From an uncultured Clostridia bacterium (lineage in GTDB: Bacteria; Bacillota; Clostridia; Oscillospirales; Oscillospiraceae): 44,746 bases of DNA. Below the pieces are notes generated by a model. The model did no database searches and was not told where the DNA came from. It was given only the letters and a program-made list of their open reading frames with translations. The translations under genes were made by a program, and so were the position numbers. Below, in pieces: positions 36,427 through 43,956 of this stretch; within the stretch, counting starts at the first letter, position 1; the number at the start of each line of letters is the position of its first letter. The stretch lies in the NCBI GenBank assembly GCA_946620645.1, contig CAMONN010000003.1, forward strand, positions 1 through 44,746, given 5' to 3'.

Positions 36427-37060
36427 CGGGCGGCGGATCCTGCTGCATTCGGGAAAGAATGACCAGCAGTACGCCCTCCCGCACCGACACAACCGCCTCC
36501 GCGTCTGCCCACTGGTTGCTGACGCCCAGCGGAAAAGACGGCTGCAGCTCCGCGTCCTGGAGCGGGTATTTGGCCCCGGCGATACTGACGCCGCGGCAGG
36601 GACCGTCTGCGGCGAAAACCGACAGGGACCAGCCTTCTCTCCTGGGGAAGGCCCGGCTTTCTCCGGACAGGGCGTAGACCTCTGTGTCCTCGGTGAGAAG
36701 TGAGGCGGCAAGACCCTGCCGGCGGGCGAAAACCAGAGATTGAAGGTTTGCGTAAAGGTGGTCCAGCCGACCGCCCAGGGCACAGGTCAGGACCAGCTCC
36801 TGAAACCCATGCTCCGCGGCATAGCGTATCGCCAGCATGGTGTCGGTGTCATCCTTTTCAGGGGGGAATTTCTCCAGCGGCACGGAGGAACTTACCGGGC
36901 CGTCATAGGAGTCAAAGTCTGAGATCAGAAGATCCGGGACACAGCCCAGACGTTCGCAGTAGGAATAACCCCGGTCACAGGCAACAACATAATCTCTGTC
37001 ATCCGGACGGGGGACCGGGCTGAAACTCCCGCCGGAAACGATGAAACAGCGTGTCTTCAT
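36416..37060 (-). CDS. thiN: Thiamine pyrophosphokinase
   Basis: A 214-residue enzyme that turns thiamine plus ATP into thiamine diphosphate. Family blocks are clear: ACDRGYSYCERLGCVPDLLISDFDS, with the acidic metal site; PPEKDDTDT, the substrate aspartates; and GGRLDHLYANLQSL, the dimer and thiamine-binding block. The start is ATG at 37060, seven bases after the dipeptidase stop; a longer frame from 37213 lies inside the dipeptidase gene. There is no clear ribosome binding site, so translation is probably coupled to the dipeptidase. Its 3' end overlaps the convergent radical SAM gene by 11 bases. Confidence 0.92.
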   Translation of the reverse strand: MKTRCFIVSGGSFSPVPRPDDRDYVVACDRGYSYCERLGCVPDLLISDFDSYDGPVSSSVPLEKFPPEKDDTDTMLAIRYAAEHGFQELVLTCALGGRLDHLYANLQSLVFARRQGLAASLLTEDTEVYALSGESRAFPRREGWSLSVFAADGPCRGVSIAGAKYPLQDAELQPSFPLGVSNQWADAEAVVSVREGVLLVILSRMQQDPPPVTV

Positions 37061-37067
37061 CACAGGC

Positions 37068-38498
37068 TCAGTAGTCCAGTGTTTCGAGGCGCAGCAGTGT
37101 GAGAATATATATCTGCAGCGCTTCCGTGAACCAGGCCTGGCTTGCCGCTTCGTTGACACCGTGGATGGGCCCGCAGAAGTCCGGCATGGGCCGTTCCGGG
37201 TGTTCCGGACCAAAGGCTACGGCGTGGGGGAAGTGCCTGGCATAGGTGCCGCCGCCGATGGTGAAGGGGCTGGCCTCCTCGCCGGTGACCTGATTGTAAC
37301 TTTCCATGCAGGCGTGGACGGCGGGGCTCTCCGGGTTCATCAGGAAGGGGGCGCTGTCCGAATCTGTAAGGACATCGGCGGCCTCACCGGCGGCCTCTCT
37401 GAGCAGGGCGGTAATCCGCTCACCGGTCAGGCTGATACCGTAGCGGCAGTCAACTGTCTGGGAGATGCGCCCGTCATGCAGGGTGGAAATCTTCCCTCCG
37501 ACGGCCGTGAGAGGCGTGAAGAACTCATCAGAGCTTTCAAGCCCCAGCAGGCTTCCGTCTGTGACCCGGAGCAGTTTCGCCAGCAGCTCAAAGTAGGGGC
37601 GTTCCGGCTCGGCGGGAATGTCCCGGGAGAGCAGGTAGTCCACCAGGAGACCGATGGCGTTGACAGTGCCTTCCGGCATGGAGGCATGGCCGCTGACACC
37701 GCTGGCGCTGAGTGTCCAGACCCCGGGCTCGGTTTCCGTTGCCGTGACGGTATCACTGCTTTCCAGCCGGGAGGCCAGTACCCGGGCCGTTGCACCCGCA
37801 GGCACGGCGTTTGCAGCGACGCCGCCGCTGATGTCCAGTACATTCAGCGGAGTGTGCCGGGATATCAGCCGCCCGTGGTAGATGCCCTTTTCACCGTAAA
37901 TCAGCGGAAAGTCCGCATCCGGGCTGAAGCAGAACAGCGGGTTGGGTTCCCGCTCCTGATAATACGCCAGGTCCAGCATGTCGGACTCCTCGTTGCTGCC
38001 CAGCAGCGCCCGAACGGGATAGCGCAGGGGCACTCCCCGGTCCTTCAGATACTTCAGCGCATAGAGGCAGAGGACGGAAGGACCTTTGTCATCCATGACG
38101 CCTCTTCCGATCAGCCATCCGTCCTGTACACGCAGTGTGAAGGCATCGGCCGGCCATCCGTCCCCGGCGGGAACAACATCCACGTGGGTGATAGTGGCAA
38201 GGTACCCCTGCCCCAGGTCTTCCCCGACGGCGGCGTAGCCGATACGGTTATCGCAGTTGACGGTTTCCAGGCCAAGCTCACGGCCGATTTCCAGTGCGCA
38301 CATCAGAGCGCGCTTCGGCTCCTTGCCGTAAGGTGCGTCAGGTTCCGCCGGCCCTGCAATGCTGGGGATATGGACAAGGCGTCCGATGTCCCGGACGATG
38401 GCGTCTTCGTTTTCCAGAACAAAACGCTTAATATCCTGCAGAAGCGCGGGATCGTCGAAAGATGAAAAAATCAGGGGGGATTTGTTTTCATTGCGCAT
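37068..38498 (-). CDS. pepV: M20 family dipeptidase (PepV/Sapep type)
   Basis: A 476-residue cytoplasmic zinc metallopeptidase of the M20A PepV/Sapep group, which releases amino acids from dipeptides. Zinc-site and catalytic residues are visible: THVDVVPAGDGW with His105 and Asp107, GRGVMDDKGP with Asp136, the SNEESD pair (Glu170, Glu171), and the C-terminal GPIHG histidine. The lid domain lies between about 185 and 380. GGAGG is 12 bases ahead of ATG. The gene is the middle member of a minus-strand unit with the rhomboid-like gene 60 bases upstream and thiN seven bases downstream. Confidence 0.93.
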   Translation of the reverse strand: MRNENKSPLIFSSFDDPALLQDIKRFVLENEDAIVRDIGRLVHIPSIAGPAEPDAPYGKEPKRALMCALEIGRELGLETVNCDNRIGYAAVGEDLGQGYLATITHVDVVPAGDGWPADAFTLRVQDGWLIGRGVMDDKGPSVLCLYALKYLKDRGVPLRYPVRALLGSNEESDMLDLAYYQEREPNPLFCFSPDADFPLIYGEKGIYHGRLISRHTPLNVLDISGGVAANAVPAGATARVLASRLESSDTVTATETEPGVWTLSASGVSGHASMPEGTVNAIGLLVDYLLSRDIPAEPERPYFELLAKLLRVTDGSLLGLESSDEFFTPLTAVGGKISTLHDGRISQTVDCRYGISLTGERITALLREAAGEAADVLTDSDSAPFLMNPESPAVHACMESYNQVTGEEASPFTIGGGTYARHFPHAVAFGPEHPERPMPDFCGPIHGVNEAASQAWFTEALQIYILTLLRLETLDY

Positions 38499-38558
38499 GG
38501 ATGGATAAAACCTCCGTAGCAGATGGAATCGAAAGCTGGGGGACCGGCTGGCCGTCGG

Positions 38559-39389
38559 TTATTCTGTAAAGTGAATGTGGTTGTTGATATGATCAATGCA
38601 GAAGCAGTGATAGCCCGCACAGCGGGAGCAGTAGCGGAATTCAAGGCCGGGGTACTCGGTGTCGGTACGGCCGCAGACGGCGCATTTGTGCCGGTAGAGA
38701 CGGCTTCGATCCTCCTGCCGGATTTTGCGGGAGGCCTTCCGGAAGTTCACTGTAGAGCTGGAGGGTTTCCTCGGCAGATAGCGGAGCAGGGCTGATCCGA
38801 AGAACAGGAAGAAGTTCAGTACGGCGACTATGGGCGCGAGATTCGCCGGGAAGGGGCTGGACAGAACGGCCAGAACAAAGTATGCCGCATCGATGAGCGC
38901 CAGCCACTTGATTTTGATAGGGATGAAGAAAAACAGAAGTACCTGCTGGTCCGGGAAGAGTGCGGCATAGGAAAAGAACATTGAAAGGTAAAGATACTGC
39001 GCGTTGATACGGATCCTGTACCCTCCGAGGAGGTAAGCCAGCATGCCGTAGATCACGGTCAGAGCCCATCCGATGAGTATGTAGATATTAAACTGCGGTG
39101 TTCCCCAGACCTGCTCCAGCGTGCTGCCCATCCAGTAGTAAAAGTAGAAAACCAGGAAGGCAAGCATGCCGGTACTGGGAGGATAGAGCATGAAGGTAAA
39201 GAGACGCCAGACCTGTCCCTTGAGGATCAGGGCGGCGTCAAAACTCAGATAGGACAGCAGAACGCTGTTGGCCGTGCCAAGAATCCAAAACACAACATTG
39301 GCGATGGTCAGGTAGCGCATGAGGTTAGGAATGCCGAAGTTTGGGTGTTTGTAGCAGAAACGGTCGATCAGACGCATTGGATCTTTCAC
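38559..39389 (-). CDS. Rhomboid-like inactive membrane protein with C-terminal zinc ribbon
   Basis: A 276-residue protein with about six membrane helices in residues 25-203. Rhomboid landmarks are present: GQVWRLFTFMLYP (58-70) for the L1 entry and GSTLEQVWGTPQF (88-100). The catalytic GxSG serine motif is absent; the expected place reads NAQYLYLSMFF, and no partner histidine is evident, so it is likely a non-proteolytic rhomboid or derlin-like protein. The cytoplasmic tail carries a zinc ribbon with C236, C239, C254 and C257, plus a Cys/His-rich end (C262, C264, H267, H271, H273). Similar proteins occur across Clostridia without known function. It is first in the unit with pepV and thiN. Confidence 0.78.
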   Translation of the reverse strand: MKDPMRLIDRFCYKHPNFGIPNLMRYLTIANVVFWILGTANSVLLSYLSFDAALILKGQVWRLFTFMLYPPSTGMLAFLVFYFYYWMGSTLEQVWGTPQFNIYILIGWALTVIYGMLAYLLGGYRIRINAQYLYLSMFFSYAALFPDQQVLLFFFIPIKIKWLALIDAAYFVLAVLSSPFPANLAPIVAVLNFFLFFGSALLRYLPRKPSSSTVNFRKASRKIRQEDRSRLYRHKCAVCGRTDTEYPGLEFRYCSRCAGYHCFCIDHINNHIHFTE

Positions 39390-39425
39390 TGGGGGTTCCT
39401 CCGGTCACATCGTTTTCATGGCCAC

Positions 39426-39454
39426 ACTATAAAGGTTTTGCAGCGGAATGTCTA
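39426..39454 (-). promoter_or_regulatory. Promoter of the rhomboid-like-pepV-thiN unit
   Basis: On the minus strand TAGACA (39449-39454), 17-base spacer, TATAGT (39426-39431), about 37 bases from the start codon. Confidence 0.65.
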
Positions 39455-39498
39455 CAGGAAATTGTAAAGTTTTTGAAGGAACTTTGAAAAGAAGTCTT

Positions 39499-39530
39499 TC
39501 CATTTTCTGCATCTTGTGTTATATTGAAAT
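39499..39530 (+). promoter_or_regulatory. Probable rlmB operon promoter
   Basis: TATATT preceded by TGT (extended -10, near 39521-39526), with a weak TTTCCA 17 bases upstream. It lies about 80 bases ahead of rlmB in an AT-rich interval. Confidence 0.4.
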
Positions 39531-39606
39531 TTGATTTGGAACATTTTGTATTTTTTGAGAAAACTTCATCTTCCCGGGCCTGTTCCGGGAGATAACGGGA
39601 GATGTG

Positions 39607-40416
39607 ATGGAACTGAAAACGGAACTGAAGACCGGTATTGAGAATGAACAGATCGAGGGCCGGAACGCCGTTACCGAAGCCCTTCGGGCCAATCGGCCGC
39701 TGGACAAGCTTTATGTTGCCGCCGGTGACACCGACCGCACCCTTGGTTTCATCACCACAGTTGCCCGGAATAAAGGCATTCCGGTGACCGAGTGCGACCG
39801 GCGGAAGCTTGACGCCATGAGTGTGACCCATGCGCATCAGGGCGTGATTGCCGTGTGTGCCGTTCAGGAAACCGTGACGGTACAGGACATTCTGGAGTGC
39901 GCGCGTGCCCGGGGTGAGGATCCCTTTGTGGTGGTCTGCGATGAGATCACCGACAGTCACAATCTCGGGGCCATTATCCGCTCGGCGGAATGCGCTGGCG
40001 CCCACGGCGTCGTGATTCCGAAGCGCCGCAGTGCGGGCCTCACTGCTGTTGTGAATAAGGCCTCGGCCGGCGCGGCGGAGCATCTGCCGGTAGCGCGGGT
40101 TTCAAATCTCAGGGCCGCTCTGGACGAACTGAAAAAAGCCGGTGTGTGGATCTACGGCACGGCGGCGGACGGAGCGAAGAATCTTTGGCAGACGGATATG
40201 ACGGGTCCTGTTGCACTGGTCATCGGTTCCGAAGGCGGCGGTATGGGAAGGCTGGTGCGTGAATCCTGTGATTTCATCGTATCTCTTCCTATGAAGGGGA
40301 AGATTTCTTCCCTGAACGCGTCGGTAGCCGGAGCAATCGTCATGTATGAGATTCTGCATCAGCGGGAAGCATCAGGGGCCGAAAGCCCTGTGGACGCCGG
40401 AACGGGGGATCTATGA
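39607..40416 (+). CDS. rlmB: 23S rRNA 2'-O-methyltransferase RlmB (SpoU family)
   Basis: A 269-residue SPOUT methyltransferase, probably methylating the ribose of a 23S rRNA guanosine. The N-terminal L30e-like substrate-binding domain (about 15-90) starts IEGRNAVTEAL. The three SpoU motifs follow: DSHNLGAIIRSAECAGAHGV, VALVIGSEGGGMGRL and the knotted end LPMKGKISSLNASVAGAI. ATG at 39607 is preferred over GTG at 39604, since GGGAG is six bases ahead. Its stop overlaps the next start (ATGA), so it is coupled to the large pseudo-ATPase gene. Confidence 0.94.
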   Translation: MELKTELKTGIENEQIEGRNAVTEALRANRPLDKLYVAAGDTDRTLGFITTVARNKGIPVTECDRRKLDAMSVTHAHQGVIAVCAVQETVTVQDILECARARGEDPFVVVCDEITDSHNLGAIIRSAECAGAHGVVIPKRRSAGLTAVVNKASAGAAEHLPVARVSNLRAALDELKKAGVWIYGTAADGAKNLWQTDMTGPVALVIGSEGGGMGRLVRESCDFIVSLPMKGKISSLNASVAGAIVMYEILHQREASGAESPVDAGTGDL

Positions 40417-43400
40417 AGCGGAGAAGAGGAAAGAAAAACACCGGAGAACCCCGGCTGCAGGTTCCCCAGGCGGAAGAGTATACCGTTGATGAGATCCTGT
40501 CCGAGTTCCGTGAGAAGTATGATGATCCGGAGGCGTTGGACAGTGCGGCTCCGGATATGGTGCCGGCCGGGTCAGAGGTAGTCTCTGCCGCCGCCGGGCC
40601 CGAAGCGGCTCCGGAGGAAGCGCCGGACCTGAACGACGACATCAGTTTCGAGGATCTGTGGGCGGATCTGTCTGTTCGCGATGCCGATGATGCAGCTGCG
40701 GGGAAAACAGAGGAGGCCGCTCCTGATGCGCAGCCCGCTCCTGATGAGGTGTCCGTTCCCGATGAGGTGCCCGCCCGGGAAGAAACTGCTCCGGAAAAGA
40801 CCGATGAAAAGGACACTCTGAACTTCGATCTGCCCTATTCCCTCCGGGACATTATGCGGGATTTCAGGAGCGACGGCGAGGCCTCTCCGTCCGAGACGTC
40901 GGTGGACTGGAGTCAGTATGACCTGAAGGAAAACTCCGCCCCTGGGGAGTCCGCACCGGCGGAGGAACCGGCGGATGATCGTCTGGACTTTTCCGCCGGA
41001 GCGCTCCGCTGGGACGGGGAGAATCAGCCGGACGAAAAGCCTGTGCCGGAGGCCGATGCGCCGGCAGACAGCAACCCTGCCCTGAACGAGGCGCCTCCCT
41101 CAGGAAGAAAAGTCGGAAAAGTCTGGGAAGACTTTCCCGATGAGCCGTCACCTTCAGAGGAGCCTTTTGTCGACAACCTGGACTATTCGGCGCTGTTTAA
41201 GATGTTTGCCAGTGAGCCGGGTACCGGTCATCAGAGTCCTCCGGGAGAAGCGCTCCCGGGCGGAGCGGATGAGCCGGATGCCGCAGGCTTGAATTCTGAT
41301 GAGATACTGGACTCCATTGAAAGCCGCGCAGCCGAGCCGGCTGAAGCGGTGCAGACGGACCGGAAGGAAAAGGCCCCGCTTCTCGCAGACCGAAATGATG
41401 AAATGGACTTCCGGGATATTCTGCGGGAGTTCATGCTTGGGGACCAGCACCCCATTTACTCCGGAACCCCGGGTATTGACGGAAAAACTGCGGAAGATGC
41501 CCGCACAGGGGAGGAGTCCCCGGCCGGGGACTCCGCAGGAGAGTATACCGTGCCCGCTGTAAGGCCCCGCCGCCGGCGGGAATACAACGTGAAAGAGGAG
41601 TTCCCCCCGGAGCCGGAGGATTCGGTTTCTGACGTCAGCGGGAATGCCGATGCGCCTTCTGAAGATCGCGCGGCTGACCGGGCGCCGGATGCTTCCCAGC
41701 CTCCGGAATCCGTTGGCCAGAATGAGCCTGCAGCGGATGAAGCGGAGCAGGAGGCGGAAGAGAGCGGTTTTCGCAGCCGCCTGAAGAACATCCTTGCCGG
41801 ACGGAGCCTGCGCACCGGACATACCCGGAGGCGGGAGAAGGCGCTGAATGAGCCTGCGGGCTATGTAGGATACGAGGACTATCTGCCCAGCGAGGAGCAG
41901 GCGAAGGCTGCGCAGGCTGCTGCGGATTCCCGGGAAGGTGCCCATTCCGCACCCGATGAGGGTGAGCCCTCCGGCAGCCTCAGCGAAACCGAGGGCGGCG
42001 TCCCCCGGCCGGAGCCGGAGGAGGATTCCCGCCTGAGTGCGGAAGACGGACCTTCCGACGACGAGCTTCTGGACTATGAGGCCGATTTCCCGAGCTTTGG
42101 CCAGTGGATTCTCAATGAGCTGATGAATCTCTGGATTCGCCTGAACGGAGTAGGAGACCGTCAGAGCACCGCCACGATGGAGGATGAGCGGGAAGACCCC
42201 GGTCCGGAAATGAATGTGGCGGCGGCCTCCCGTTATTACGGTTCTCAGGTTACCATGCTGCGGATGAGGTTCCAGCTGGGGCTTGCGCTTCTGGCGGTCC
42301 TGGCCTACATCACACTGGGCTTCCCGGTCAGCGGCATGCTGAAGACCGCGAAGGTCGCATCTGCTGTCTGCCTTGGCCTGCAGATGACGATTTTACTGCT
42401 TTGCCTGGACGTGGTGACCAATGCGCTGATGAACATCTTCCGCGGCCGCTTCGGTGCGGATGGCCTGGCGCTGCTGGCCTGTGTGATTACCAGCTTCGAT
42501 GCCCTGGTGGTGGCGGTAGGCGGTTTTGGGACCCCCCATATCCCTCTGTGCCTGTTTTCAAGCCTTGCCATGATGGGTATTCTCTTCTCTTCGCTGCTTT
42601 CAGCCCGGGCTCTGCGTAAATCCACCCGGGTTCCGGCCATCGGCAAACGCGCCTACTGCGTGACGGCTGAGGAGGGGGTGCGCGGCGGCAAGGATATTAC
42701 CCTGCTCAAGTCCATCCGGCCGGTGACGGGATTTGTGCGCCGTTCGGAGGAAGCTCCGCCGGATGAGATATTCTATAACCGTTTCGCTGCTCTGGCACTG
42801 CTGGCAGTGCTGCTGCTGTCACTGCTGACCGGTATTGTCAAGCACAGCATGTCCGATTTCCTGTACATTCTTTCGGCCATGCTGACCTGCACCGTCCCGG
42901 TGACGGCGCTCTCCGCCTTTGCGCTGCCCTTCTTTGTAGGCTCCCAGCGTATTTTCTCCAGCGGTGCCGCTGTTGCCGGCTGGTCCGGCATTCATGATAT
43001 CGGCGCCAGCCGGAATCTGATTGTTACCGACCGTGATCTTTTCCCGGAGGATACCATCAGTATTGAGACCGTCCGCGTCTTCGCAGACGAGAGTGCCGAG
43101 CGGGTGATTGCCTATGCGGGTACCATGATTGCCGCCTCCGGCTCCGGTCTCGGCCCCTGCTTTTCCGAGCTGATGGAGCGCAACGGCTGCCGTATGCGTC
43201 AGGTGGAGGACTTCCAGTGGCTCTCAGGCGGCGGACTTCAGGGACATATTGAAGGGCACACGGTGCTCTGCGGCAGCTCGGATCTGATGCAGCTGATGAA
43301 TGTGAAAATCCCCTACCGTCTGGTGGACCGCACCACGGTGCTGCTGTCTATCGACGGCGTGCTGTACGGCATTTTCAAAGTGGTGTACACGGCGCAGCCT

Positions 43401-43829
43401 GAGATTCGAAGCGCTCTCCAGGAGCTGATCGCCTCCAACCGCCATCCTATTTTCGCCGTGCGGGACTTCAATATTACGCCGGACATGCTCCATGAGGTTT
43501 TTGATGTGGCGACAGACGGGTACGACTTTCCGCCCTACGGGGACCGCTTCCGCATTTCGGAAGCGCAGCCGTCGGAGACCAGTAAAGTTTCCGCTGTAAT
43601 CTGCCGGGAGGGCCTGGGACCGCTGACACATCTGGCCGATACCGGACGCAGTATGTATGTGGCTGTGCGTCTGAATCTTCTGGTCACCATTCTTACCGCT
43701 GTACTTGGGACGCTTCTGGTTTTCTTCCGGCTGATCGGGCCGGGGCTGCTGAATGCCTGGCTGCCCTTTGTGCTGATGCTGTTGGACCTGATTATTGTGA
43801 CGATGATCACGGTGTTTATGCGTTTCTGA
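40413..43829 (+). CDS. Pseudo-P-type ATPase with long disordered acidic N-terminal arm
   Basis: A 1138-residue protein. Residues 1-600 are low-complexity, rich in Asp, Glu, Pro, Ala and Ser, and hold at least three copies of a short amphipathic motif: YTVDEILSEF (23-32), YSLRDIMRDF (142-151) and MDFRDILREF (331-340), with looser copies near 78 and 259. Residues 601-1138 have about eight membrane helices (617-640, 648-672, 684-705, 710-735, 788-808, 815-845, 1085-1106, 1112-1135) and a cytoplasmic region placed as in P-type ATPases. The DKTGT site is replaced by TDRDLFPED (872-880), TGD by AVRDFN (1015-1020), GDGxND by CREGLG (1064-1069), and CPC by CTVP (826-829). DGY...P.GD..RI.E (1035-1050) still matches CadA of this window. 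I infer a catalytically dead ATPase acting as scaffold or sensor. Coupled to rlmB by ATGA. Confidence 0.8.
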   Translation: MKRRRGKKNTGEPRLQVPQAEEYTVDEILSEFREKYDDPEALDSAAPDMVPAGSEVVSAAAGPEAAPEEAPDLNDDISFEDLWADLSVRDADDAAAGKTEEAAPDAQPAPDEVSVPDEVPAREETAPEKTDEKDTLNFDLPYSLRDIMRDFRSDGEASPSETSVDWSQYDLKENSAPGESAPAEEPADDRLDFSAGALRWDGENQPDEKPVPEADAPADSNPALNEAPPSGRKVGKVWEDFPDEPSPSEEPFVDNLDYSALFKMFASEPGTGHQSPPGEALPGGADEPDAAGLNSDEILDSIESRAAEPAEAVQTDRKEKAPLLADRNDEMDFRDILREFMLGDQHPIYSGTPGIDGKTAEDARTGEESPAGDSAGEYTVPAVRPRRRREYNVKEEFPPEPEDSVSDVSGNADAPSEDRAADRAPDASQPPESVGQNEPAADEAEQEAEESGFRSRLKNILAGRSLRTGHTRRREKALNEPAGYVGYEDYLPSEEQAKAAQAAADSREGAHSAPDEGEPSGSLSETEGGVPRPEPEEDSRLSAEDGPSDDELLDYEADFPSFGQWILNELMNLWIRLNGVGDRQSTATMEDEREDPGPEMNVAAASRYYGSQVTMLRMRFQLGLALLAVLAYITLGFPVSGMLKTAKVASAVCLGLQMTILLLCLDVVTNALMNIFRGRFGADGLALLACVITSFDALVVAVGGFGTPHIPLCLFSSLAMMGILFSSLLSARALRKSTRVPAIGKRAYCVTAEEGVRGGKDITLLKSIRPVTGFVRRSEEAPPDEIFYNRFAALALLAVLLLSLLTGIVKHSMSDFLYILSAMLTCTVPVTALSAFALPFFVGSQRIFSSGAAVAGWSGIHDIGASRNLIVTDRDLFPEDTISIETVRVFADESAERVIAYAGTMIAASGSGLGPCFSELMERNGCRMRQVEDFQWLSGGGLQGHIEGHTVLCGSSDLMQLMNVKIPYRLVDRTTVLLSIDGVLYGIFKVVYTAQPEIRSALQELIASNRHPIFAVRDFNITPDMLHEVFDVATDGYDFPPYGDRFRISEAQPSETSKVSAVICREGLGPLTHLADTGRSMYVAVRLNLLVTILTAVLGTLLVFFRLIGPGLLNAWLPFVLMLLDLIIVTMITVFMRF

Positions 43830-43846
43830 CCCTGAGAAATTTTCTG

Positions 43847-43875
43847 TTGCCAAACGCCCGGTGATCGTGTAAAAT
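43847..43875 (+). promoter_or_regulatory. Promoter of the EF-G-like gene
   Basis: TTGCCA (43847-43852), 17-base spacer, TAAAAT (43870-43875), leaving a leader of about 75 bases before ATG at 43957. Confidence 0.65.
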
Positions 43876-43956
43876 GCGTAGGATAGTGTTTTTTTAACGG
43901 TTTCGCGTTCAAACGCGGTGAATCTACTATTTCGACGAACAGAGAGGAAGCAAAAC

